A DNA stretch of 64,000 nt, taken from assembly GCF_000218565.1 (NCBI RefSeq), contig NC_015684.1, positions 1,488,001-1,552,000 on the forward strand, read 5' to 3'. Under the pieces are notes generated by a model that saw only the letters and a list, made by a program, of their open reading frames with translations, was not told the origin of the DNA and made no database searches. The position numbers and the translations under genes were made by a program. Below, piece by piece: positions 24,518-32,436 of this stretch. The stretch is from Afipia carboxidovorans OM5 (GTDB taxonomy: Bacteria > Pseudomonadota > Alphaproteobacteria > Rhizobiales > Xanthobacteraceae). Position 1 is the stretch's first letter. Each line of letters starts with the position of its first letter.

Positions 24518-26482
24518 ATGACTTCCGATACCGCAAGCGCAGCCGCGCTTGATCCGCGACGCCTCGCAACGAGCATTACGCGTGCCAGCCGCGCGCTTCA
24601 TGACGTGCAGCAGCCGGACAGCCACTGGGTGTTCGAGCTCGAGGCCGACGTCACGATTCCGGCCGAATATGTGATGATGCGGCATTATTTTGCCGAGCCG
24701 GTCGACGCCGAGATTGAAGCGAAGATCGCGAAATATCTGCGCCGGATGCAGAACGACAACGGCGGCTGGTCGCTGTTCTACGGCCATGAGTTCGACATGA
24801 GCGCGAGCGTGAAGGCTTACTACGCGCTGAAGATGATCGGGGATTCGCCCGATGCGCCGCACATGAAGAAAGCGCGCGAGGCGATGCTCGCCCGCGGTGG
24901 TGCATCGCGCGCCAACGTCTTCACCCGCATCATGCTTGCGCTGTTCGGTCAGGTGAGCTGGAAGGCCGTGCCGATGATGCCGGTCGAGATTATGCTGCTG
25001 CCCCGCTGGTTTCCGTTCCACCTCACCAAGGTCTCGTATTGGGCACGCACCGTTATCGTGCCGCTGCTGGTACTGATGACGTTGAAGCCGCGTGCGAAGA
25101 ATCCGCGTGGCATCGGCGTCCGGGAATTGTTCTTGGAAGACCCGCAGACGGTCGGCCCGACACCGAAGGCAGCACATCAGAGCCAGTTGTGGTTCACCAG
25201 CTTCGATATTATCGACCGCGTGCTGCGCATCACCGATCCGTTCTTTCCCAAGGGTATGCGCAAGCGCGCCATCGCCAAGGCGGAAGCCTTTGTCACCGAG
25301 CGTCTCAACGGCGTCGATGGGTTGGGCGCGATCTTCCCGGCGATGGTCAACAGCATCATGATGTACGATGTGCTGGGCTATCCTCCGAACGATCCAAACC
25401 GCGCGCTCGCGCGTGAATCGGTCGAGCGGTTGCTCGTCATCAAGGATGATGAGGCCTATTGCCAGCCGTGCGTCTCGCCGGTGTGGGATACGGCGCTCGC
25501 CGCGCATTCCATGCTTGAGAGCGGGGAGGCTGCCGATATCGAGGCGGCGAAGGCAGGGCTCGACTGGCTGTTGCCGCGGCAGGTGCTCGACCTTAAGGGC
25601 GACTGGGCGGACAAGCGCCCGGACGTGCGCCCCGGTGGCTGGGCGTTCCAGTACAACAATGCCCATTATCCCGATCTCGACGACACCGCGGTCGTGGTGA
25701 TGGCGATGGACCGGGTTCGGCGCCTCGACGGCACCACAAAGTACGACGAGGCGATCGCCCGCGCCACGGAATGGATTCTCGGACTGCAGAGCGAGAACGG
25801 CGGCTGGGCTGCGTTCGACGCCGACAACCTCGAATATTATCTCAACAACATTCCGTTCGCCGATCATGGCGCGCTGCTCGACCCGCCGACCGAGGACGTC
25901 ACGGCGCGCTGCCTGTCGATGCTGGCACAGCTTGGCGATACGCTCGAGACCAGCGAACCGATGCGCCGCGGGGTCGAATATCTGCGCAAGACCCAGCTTC
26001 CCGACGGCTCATGGTTCGGCCGCTGGGGCATCAACTACGTCTACGGCACCTGGTCGGTGCTGTGTGCCCTGAATGCCGTGGGTGTGCCGCATGACGACCC
26101 CATGATTGCCAAGGCGGCCGACTGGCTCGAGTCGATCCAGAACGAGGACGGCGGCTGGGGCGAGGATGGCAACAGCTACAAGCTCAACTACAAAGGATAC
26201 GAGCGCGCTGCGACTACCGCGTCACAGACGGCCTGGGCGACGCTCGCCCTGATGGCGGCCGGGCGGGTGGATCGCGACGCTACCCAGCGTGGTATTGATA
26301 ATCTTGTGCAATCACAGGAAGCGGATGGCTTCTGGGGTGAACCCTACTACACCGGGGGCGGGTTCCCGCGTGTGTTCTATTTGCGATACCACGGATATTC
26401 TAAGTTCTTCCCCTTGTGGGCGATGGCGAGATATAGGAATTTGCGTAGCAGCAACAGCCGGTTCGTAGGGGCTGGAATGTGA
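24518..26482 (+). CDS. shc: Squalene-hopene cyclase
   Basis: The 654-residue membrane-associated cyclase turns squalene into hopene and hopanol. The acid motif DLDDTAVV (Asp 386, 388, 389) that protonates squalene is present, and several QW repeats are visible (QNDNGGWSLFYG, QSENGGWAAFD, QNEDGGWGEDG, QEADGFWGEPY). Length is normal. Also called hpnF. Its last bases GTGA overlap the hpnG GTG start, giving translational coupling. Confidence 0.96.
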   Translation: MTSDTASAAALDPRRLATSITRASRALHDVQQPDSHWVFELEADVTIPAEYVMMRHYFAEPVDAEIEAKIAKYLRRMQNDNGGWSLFYGHEFDMSASVKAYYALKMIGDSPDAPHMKKAREAMLARGGASRANVFTRIMLALFGQVSWKAVPMMPVEIMLLPRWFPFHLTKVSYWARTVIVPLLVLMTLKPRAKNPRGIGVRELFLEDPQTVGPTPKAAHQSQLWFTSFDIIDRVLRITDPFFPKGMRKRAIAKAEAFVTERLNGVDGLGAIFPAMVNSIMMYDVLGYPPNDPNRALARESVERLLVIKDDEAYCQPCVSPVWDTALAAHSMLESGEAADIEAAKAGLDWLLPRQVLDLKGDWADKRPDVRPGGWAFQYNNAHYPDLDDTAVVVMAMDRVRRLDGTTKYDEAIARATEWILGLQSENGGWAAFDADNLEYYLNNIPFADHGALLDPPTEDVTARCLSMLAQLGDTLETSEPMRRGVEYLRKTQLPDGSWFGRWGINYVYGTWSVLCALNAVGVPHDDPMIAKAADWLESIQNEDGGWGEDGNSYKLNYKGYERAATTASQTAWATLALMAAGRVDRDATQRGIDNLVQSQEADGFWGEPYYTGGGFPRVFYLRYHGYSKFFPLWAMARYRNLRSSNSRFVGAGM

Positions 26483-27204
26483 TTGAGACCACCGGCGAAG
26501 ACGCCGCACAGCAAATCGAAAAGCCGGTTCTGATCGTCACCGGATTGAAGCAGGAGGCCCGGATTGCCGCGGGCCCCGGCCTCACCGTGATCTGCAGCTC
26601 CAGCAATCCGGTTCAACTGCGCGAAATGATGATGTCGTTCGATCCCGCGAGCATCCGCGGGATCGTGAGCTTCGGTGTGGCCGGTGGGTTGAACCCGGCG
26701 TTGCGTTCCGGTGACATTGTCATCGCCTCGGAGATCATCGCGTCCAAGGGCCGCTGGCTTGCAGCGGAAGCTTTGAGCCAGGCCTTGTACGGCCTGCCGG
26801 AGCAGGGCGCACATCGCATCGTGCGCGGCGTTCTTGCCGGCGTTGAAGAGGTCGTGCTCGGCCAAACCGCCAAGGCGGCGCTGCGTTCGGCGACCGGCGC
26901 TGATGCGGTTGACATGGAAAGCCATATCGCGGCGCGCTATGCTGCGCAGCACAGCCTGCCGTTCGCGGCGCTCCGCGTTATCAGCGACCCTGCGCACCGT
27001 GCGCTCCCTGCAATCGCGGCGGCGGCTTTGAAGGCCGACGGCAACGTCGATGTCTGGAAGGTGATGCGCGGCATCGCCCGCAGTCCCTCGCAGATCCGCG
27101 CACTGGTGCATTCAGGACGCGATTTCAATCGCGCACTGCGTGGCCTGCGCAGCTACCGCAGCCGCCTCGATGGTGCGATGGCAATGACGGCCTTGGGACG
27201 TTGA
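26479..27204 (+). CDS. hpnG: Adenosylhopane nucleosidase/phosphorylase HpnG
   Basis: The 241-residue purine nucleoside phosphorylase-like protein (IVSFGVAGGLNPALRSGDIVIAS; ADAVDMESHIAA with the nucleoside-binding Met-Glu) removes adenine from adenosylhopane to give ribosylhopane or its phosphate. It starts with GTG overlapping the shc stop by four bases. Confidence 0.9.
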   Translation: MIETTGEDAAQQIEKPVLIVTGLKQEARIAAGPGLTVICSSSNPVQLREMMMSFDPASIRGIVSFGVAGGLNPALRSGDIVIASEIIASKGRWLAAEALSQALYGLPEQGAHRIVRGVLAGVEEVVLGQTAKAALRSATGADAVDMESHIAARYAAQHSLPFAALRVISDPAHRALPAIAAAALKADGNVDVWKVMRGIARSPSQIRALVHSGRDFNRALRGLRSYRSRLDGAMAMTALGR

Positions 27205-27247
27205 GGCAGCTATCGTCAGACTGCTCCGAATAAATGGAGCGTCACGG

Positions 27248-28038
27248 ATGAACGAGAGCGCTTTCGATCATTACTTCAAACATATCGATGATGTCGAAGG
27301 CTGGCTGAGCAAGACCACCGCCATCCTTTCAAACCGCTTGATGCGTCATCAGAGTACTGGTGGGCTAGTCGGGCCTATCTGCGAAATCGGCATTCATCAC
27401 GGCAAATACTTATCGCGCTTGCCTCCGAACTGCGCCGGGATGAACAAGCCATCGCGATCGATCTTTTTGAGAATCAGGAAGAGAACATCGACCATTCGGG
27501 CATGGGCGACCGGCACATGTTCGAGGGAAATGTCACGAAATTCCTGAACCCGGCGTGCGTCATTACTCTTCACACCAATTCGACACGTCTGTCGCCCGGG
27601 GATATTTCGAAGTACGGCAAGATCCGGTTTTTCTCGATCGATGGTGGGCATACGGAGGCGATCACGGCTAACGACTTGCGCCTTGCGGAGCGCACCATCG
27701 CCACTGGAGGAATTGTCGCGCTTGACGATATTCTGCATCCGTCATGGACCGGCGTGATCAGTGGATATGTGCGCTACAAGCGGGAGGGCGGCACGCTGCG
27801 GCCCTTCGCTCTCGTGCCCAACAAGCTATTTTTGACGGACGGCAGCTCAGTGGCGTCGTATCGCTCTTTCATGCGGTCGGAATTCCCCCATTTGACCGAT
27901 CAGCAAGATAGGGAATTCATCGGTGATATGGTCGATGTCTTCAGGGAGCTATTGCCGGAGCGGCCCAGATGGACATCGCGGTTCAAGACGAAGGTTCGCA
28001 AGAGGGTGAAAAAGATTAAACGGCTGATGAGACACTGA
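27248..28038 (+). pseudogene. Class I SAM methyltransferase, frameshifted
   Basis: Two frames encode one protein of about 263 residues. The first (from ATG 27248) reads to GLVGPICEIGIHHGKY, a SAM-binding motif I. After 27411 the correct sequence continues in another frame as IALASELRRDEQAIAIDLFENQEENIDHSGMGDRHMFEGN and runs to a stop at 28038. One base is missing between 27411 and 27412 (AAATACTT|ATCGCG, expected a codon TTN before ATC). The later part, FFSIDGGHTEAITANDLRLAE and GGIVALDDILHPSWTGV, is typical of the Methyltransf_24 group often found beside glycan genes. The flanking frames are well kept, so the lesion is recent or a sequencing error. It sits between hpnG and hpnH. Confidence 0.8.
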
Positions 28039-28072
28039 GACCGGCAAGATCGAGTATCGCCTGCAGGCAAAT

Positions 28073-28104
28073 AAAAAGGCGCGAGATTTTTCTCGCGCCT
28101 TTTT
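28073..28104. terminator. Bidirectional terminator, methyltransferase/hpnH
   Basis: AAAAAGGCGCGAGA (28073-28086) and its exact complement (28091-28104) surround a TTTT loop. U-runs occur on both strands. It ends the plus-strand hpnP-hpnG unit and the minus-strand dxs-ispH-hpnH unit. Confidence 0.92.
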
Positions 28105-28125
28105 GCTGGATGATGGTTGAGCGGA

Positions 28126-29328
28126 TCAGGCGGCGCTGGTCGCCTTCTCTGGAGCCGGCTTCCCGGTGGCAGCCTGCGCGGCAAGCTTCGCAGCCGCTTT
28201 CGCCTCGGCTTCCTTGGCTTCGTCGGCGCGCAGCTCCGAGAGGCGCTTCTGCACCTCGGAGGAGAAGACGTACTGCGCCGGGCGCTGCTTGGAGAGATCG
28301 ATCTCCGGCGCCATCGGGCCGCTCGTCTTGATGCCGCGAATCGCGACCCACGCCGCCTTGAGCGGATTGGTGATCGCCGCATTGGCCGCCGTCGGCTCGT
28401 AGCCGCAGTGCGCCATGCAGTTCGCGCACTTCTCGTACTTGCCGGTGCCGTAGGAATCCCAGTCGGTGGTGTCCATCAGCTCCTTGAAGGTCTTGGTGTA
28501 GCCTTCACCGAGCAGGTAGCACGGCTTCTGCCAGCCGAAGATGTTGCGTGCGGGCATGCCCCACGGCTCGCAATGGAAGTTCTGGTTGCCGGCGAGGAAG
28601 TCGAGGAACAGGCTCGAGTGCATGAAATTCCACTTCTTGCCCTTGCCGCGTGCGAACACGCCGCGGAACAGCTCCTTGGTCTTCTTGCGGTTCAGGAAGT
28701 GCTCCTGATCCGGCGCGCGCTCGTAGGCGTAGCCAGGCGAGATCGAGACGCCGACGCCGAGCTCGGTGGTGTAATCCAGGAACTTGGCGATTTCCTCGGC
28801 GGGATAGTTGTCGAAGATCGTCGCGTTGACGTTCACGGTGAATCCGCGCGCCTTGGCGGCCTTGATCGCGGAGACGGCGCGGTCGAACACGCCGGTCTGG
28901 CACACCGACTGATCGTGGTGATCGCGCAGACCGTCGAGGTGGACGGAGAAGAACAGGTAGGGCGAGGGCTCGAACAGATCGAGCTTCTTCTCGAGCAGCA
29001 TCGCGTTGGTGCAGAGCGAGACAAACTTCTTGCGCGCGACGAGGCCGCGCACGATCTCACCGATCTCCTTGTGGATCAGCGGCTCGCCGCCCGGAATGGC
29101 GACCATCGGCGCACCGCACTCCTCGGCCGCGTCCCAGCATTCCTGCGGGCTCATGCGACGATTGAGGATCGCATCCGGATAATCGATCTTGCCGCAGCCG
29201 GCGCAGGCGAGGTTGCAGCGGAACAAGGGCTCGAGCATCAGCACCAGCGGATAGCGTTTGCGCCCGAGAAGCTTCTGCTTCACGAGGTAGGAGCCAATCT
29301 TGATTTCCTTGAAAAATGGTATGGCCAT
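28126..29328 (-). CDS. hpnH: Adenosylhopane synthase HpnH (radical SAM)
   Basis: This 400-residue radical SAM protein has the cluster motif CNLACAGC (C38, C42, C45) and a Cys-rich C-terminal segment KCANCMAHCGYEP. HpnH couples the adenosyl radical to hopene, making adenosylhopane, the first step of side-chain extension. The last 35 residues are Ala/Lys/Glu-rich and probably disordered. It is the last gene of the minus-strand unit, 18 bases after ispH. Confidence 0.95.
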   Translation of the reverse strand: MAIPFFKEIKIGSYLVKQKLLGRKRYPLVLMLEPLFRCNLACAGCGKIDYPDAILNRRMSPQECWDAAEECGAPMVAIPGGEPLIHKEIGEIVRGLVARKKFVSLCTNAMLLEKKLDLFEPSPYLFFSVHLDGLRDHHDQSVCQTGVFDRAVSAIKAAKARGFTVNVNATIFDNYPAEEIAKFLDYTTELGVGVSISPGYAYERAPDQEHFLNRKKTKELFRGVFARGKGKKWNFMHSSLFLDFLAGNQNFHCEPWGMPARNIFGWQKPCYLLGEGYTKTFKELMDTTDWDSYGTGKYEKCANCMAHCGYEPTAANAAITNPLKAAWVAIRGIKTSGPMAPEIDLSKQRPAQYVFSSEVQKRLSELRADEAKEAEAKAAAKLAAQAATGKPAPEKATSAA

Positions 29329-29346
29329 GAGGCAGCGTCTTTCCGA

Positions 29347-30315
29347 TTAGAGCTCTGCCCCGGCTCTGACTCTGACCGATGTCAGCTCAGGGGGCAGTTT
29401 GAACTCGATGTTTTCCTCGCGCCCCGGCAGCACATCCACGGTAACCGGGACGATGCGGCGTAGGGCGTCGATCACGTCATCGACGAGAACTTCCGGAGCA
29501 GAGGCCCCGGCGGTGATTCCAACCGTTTTGACGCCATGGAGCCAGTCCGGATTGAGCTGGCTGCCATCGGCAATCAGATAGCTCGGGACACCGACCTCGG
29601 CGCCGATTTCACGCAAACGATTGGAGTTGGAACTGTTGGTCGCGCCGACAACAAGTATCAGGTCGGCATGCTTGCTGAGGTCGCGGACCGAAGACTGACG
29701 ATTCTGTGTAGCATAGCAGATATCGCGGGTATCGGGCCCCTCAAGATCGGGGAATCGGGCTGCGAGCGCCGCGATGATGTCCTTGGTGTCGTCGACGCTG
29801 AGCGTAGTCTGGGTAATGTAGGCGACCGGCGCATCGGTCGGGATGTCGAGACGGGCGACGTCCTCGACGCTCTGCACGAGCGTCACCGGGCCCGGCACCT
29901 GACCCATGGTCCCGACAACCTCCGGGTGGCCGTCATGGCCGATCAGAACCAGGCGGCGGCCCTTGCCGACGTAGCGCTTGCCCTGATTGTGGACCTTGGA
30001 GACGAGCGGGCAGGTGGCATCAAGCACCGGCAGGTTACGGGACGCCGCTTCCTGCTCGACGCTCTTCGCAACGCCATGAGCGCTGAACACCGTGATGGCA
30101 TTGTCCGGTACCTCGTGGACATCCTCCACGAACACCGCGCCCTTGGCCTTGAGGCTTTCGACCACATACTTGTTATGGACGATCTCATGGCGGACGTAGA
30201 CCGGCGGGCCATATTGCTCGAGCGCGCGTTCGACGATTTCGATCGCACGAACGACGCCCGCGCAGAAGCCGCGCGGTTGTGCCAGCAGAACTTGAATTGG
30301 GGCTCTGTTAAGCAA
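29347..30315 (-). CDS. ispH: 4-hydroxy-3-methylbut-2-enyl diphosphate reductase
   Basis: The 322-residue iron-sulfur enzyme makes IPP and DMAPP in the last step of the MEP pathway. Its three cluster Cys are C18 (GFCAGV), C102 (ATCPLV) and C200 (ICYATQNRQ), and the acid-base Glu is E132 (HPEVVGTMGQ). The start is taken as the TTG at 30315, which overlaps the dxs stop (TTGCTTAA) and gives family-like length; a longer frame to 30384 would add 23 residues inside dxs. Residue 22, after GFCAGV, is Val where E. coli has Asp. Confidence 0.9.
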   Translation of the reverse strand: MLNRAPIQVLLAQPRGFCAGVVRAIEIVERALEQYGPPVYVRHEIVHNKYVVESLKAKGAVFVEDVHEVPDNAITVFSAHGVAKSVEQEAASRNLPVLDATCPLVSKVHNQGKRYVGKGRRLVLIGHDGHPEVVGTMGQVPGPVTLVQSVEDVARLDIPTDAPVAYITQTTLSVDDTKDIIAALAARFPDLEGPDTRDICYATQNRQSSVRDLSKHADLILVVGATNSSNSNRLREIGAEVGVPSYLIADGSQLNPDWLHGVKTVGITAGASAPEVLVDDVIDALRRIVPVTVDVLPGREENIEFKLPPELTSVRVRAGAEL

Positions 30316-32224
30316 GCTGCACCGCGTCGATTTCGTTTTCCCGGCCGAGCGCCTCGAACACACGCGTGACGATGCCTTTGGCATCGAGTCCGGCCTTGGC
30401 GTACATGGCGGCAGGGCTGTCCTGATCGATGAACACGTCGGGCAGCACCATCGAACGCACCTTCAGGCCCTTGTCGAGCACGCCGTGCTCGGCGAGGAGG
30501 TGCAGGACGTGGGCGCCGAAGCCGCCGATCGAACCTTCCTCGATCGTGATCAGCACTTCATGCTCGTGTGCGAGTTTCAGCACAAGATCGGTGTCGAGAG
30601 GCTTTGCGAAGCGCGCATCGGCAACCGTGGTGGTGAGGCCATGCGACTTCAGGATGTCCGCAGCCTTCAACGATTCCGCAAGCCGTGTGCCGAGCGAGAG
30701 GATCGCAACCGACGAGCCCTCACGCACGATGCGGCCCTTGCCGATTTCGAGTGGCGTGGGCTCGGTGGGAAGATCGATGCCGACACCATCGCCACGCGGG
30801 AAGCGGAAGGCGGACGGACGGTCGTTGATCGCAGCCGCGGTCGCGACCATGTGAACGAGTTCGGCTTCATCCGCCGCCGCCATGATGACCATGTCGGGCA
30901 GACAGCCGAGATAGGCGATATCGAAAGAACCGGCGTGGGTCGGGCCGTCGGCGCCGACGAGACCAGCGCGGTCGATCACGAAGCGAACCGGCAGCCTCTG
31001 GATCGCGACGTCATGGACGACCTGATCGTAGGCGCGCTGCAGGAACGTCGAATAGAGCGCGACGAACGGCTTCATGCCTTCGGTGGCGAGACCCGCGGCG
31101 AACGTCACCGCGTGTTGCTCGGCGATGCCGACATCGAACGTGCGTTCGGGGTGGACCTTCTGGAACAGGTCGATGCCGGTGCCGGACGGCATTGCGGCAG
31201 TGATGCCGACGATCTTGTCATCAGTTTCGGCAAGCCGGGCGAGGGTGCTGCCGAACACGCTCGTATAAGACGGCGCGTTCGCCTTCGCTTTGTTCTGCTT
31301 GCCGGTTGCGACATCGAATTTGACGACGCCGTGATATTTGTCCTTGGCGGTTTCGGCGTGGCTGTAGCCTTTGCCCTTCTGCGTCACGACGTGGACGAGC
31401 GTTGGCCCGACCTTGGAGTCGCGCACGTTTTTCAGGACCGGCAGCAACTGATCGAGGTTATGGCCATCGATCGGGCCGACATAATAGAAGCCGAGCTCTT
31501 CAAAGAGAGTGCCGCCGGAGATCATGCCGCGGGCATATTCTTCCGCGCGCTGCGCACCCTTTTCCATGAATTTCGGTAGCCGCCGCGCCACTTGCTTGCC
31601 GATCTCACGCAGCGAGCGGTAGGCGTTGCTGGAGGTGAGACGCGTCAGATACGACGACATTGCGCCGACCGGCGGGGCGATCGACATCTCGTTGTCGTTC
31701 AGAATAACGATGAGGCGCGAATCCATCGCACCCGCATTGTTCATTGCCTCATAGGCCATGCCTGCCGACATCGCGCCATCGCCGATCACCGCAACCACGC
31801 TGCGATTTTCGCCGGCGAGGTCGCGCGCAACCGCCATGCCAAGGCCAGCGGAGATCGATGTCGAGGAGTGCGCGGTGCCGAAGCAATCGTATTCGCTTTC
31901 GGCGCGCTTGGTGAAACCGGACAAACCGCCACCTTGCCGAAGCGTCCGAATCCGGTCACGTCGACTAGTCAGAATCTTGTGAGGATAAGCCTGATGGCCG
32001 ACGTCCCAGATGATGCGATCGTCGGGCGTATTAAAAACATGATGTAACGCAACAGTGAGTTCCACCACGCCCAAGCCTGAACCGAGATGGCCTCCGGTTA
32101 CCGCCACTGTGTTGATGGTTTCCGCGCGCAGCTCCTGGGCGAGCTGAGTGAGCTCACTTTCTTTGAGCTTGCGCAAATCGGAGGGACAGTTGATCTGGTC
32201 GAGCAGCGGGGTGGATGAGGTCAT
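30308..32224 (-). CDS. dxs: 1-deoxy-D-xylulose-5-phosphate synthase
   Basis: The 638-residue thiamine-diphosphate enzyme condenses pyruvate and glyceraldehyde 3-phosphate, the entry step to the MEP pathway. Visible motifs are HVFNTPDDRIIWDVGHQAYPHKILT, the ThDP motif VIGDGAMSAGMAYEAMNNAG and the transketolase-type RFVIDRAGLVGADGPTHAG. It is first in a minus-strand unit with ispH and hpnH, so precursor supply is tied to hopanoid synthesis. It overlaps ispH by 8 bases. Confidence 0.96.
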   Translation of the reverse strand: MTSSTPLLDQINCPSDLRKLKESELTQLAQELRAETINTVAVTGGHLGSGLGVVELTVALHHVFNTPDDRIIWDVGHQAYPHKILTSRRDRIRTLRQGGGLSGFTKRAESEYDCFGTAHSSTSISAGLGMAVARDLAGENRSVVAVIGDGAMSAGMAYEAMNNAGAMDSRLIVILNDNEMSIAPPVGAMSSYLTRLTSSNAYRSLREIGKQVARRLPKFMEKGAQRAEEYARGMISGGTLFEELGFYYVGPIDGHNLDQLLPVLKNVRDSKVGPTLVHVVTQKGKGYSHAETAKDKYHGVVKFDVATGKQNKAKANAPSYTSVFGSTLARLAETDDKIVGITAAMPSGTGIDLFQKVHPERTFDVGIAEQHAVTFAAGLATEGMKPFVALYSTFLQRAYDQVVHDVAIQRLPVRFVIDRAGLVGADGPTHAGSFDIAYLGCLPDMVIMAAADEAELVHMVATAAAINDRPSAFRFPRGDGVGIDLPTEPTPLEIGKGRIVREGSSVAILSLGTRLAESLKAADILKSHGLTTTVADARFAKPLDTDLVLKLAHEHEVLITIEEGSIGGFGAHVLHLLAEHGVLDKGLKVRSMVLPDVFIDQDSPAAMYAKAGLDAKGIVTRVFEALGRENEIDAVQLA

Positions 32225-32336
32225 AAGAGGGGGGTCCGAACGTACAAGAACAAGACAGGAACGGCGAGCGAGTGTATCATTATGGCAGCTATTAAGCAGT
32301 AGTTCTCAGCAACTTTCCGCCTTATGCCACTATTGT

Positions 32337-32351
32337 GTGCCCTAAGGGCAC
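32337..32351 (+). other. Leader hairpin upstream of hpnN
   Basis: GTGCCC-TAA-GGGCAC is a perfect 6-bp stem with a 3-base loop, 10 bases before a terminator-like hairpin and about 85 bases before hpnN. Confidence 0.45.
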
Positions 32352-32360
32352 CTATCCAAC

Positions 32361-32388
32361 AGGTCAGAGTTAACCGGCTGACCTTTTT
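32361..32388 (+). terminator. Terminator-like hairpin in the hpnN leader
   Basis: AGGTCAG (32361-32367) and CTGACCT (32378-32384) pair, and the stem runs straight into TTTTT. It is on the plus strand with no plus-strand gene upstream, so it is either an attenuator in the hpnN leader or the end of a short RNA that starts in the dxs-hpnN gap. Confidence 0.55.
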
Positions 32389-32436
32389 AAAACGCGCAAT
32401 CCCACGATTTGATCGTTTCAGATAGAAAGAAAACCC

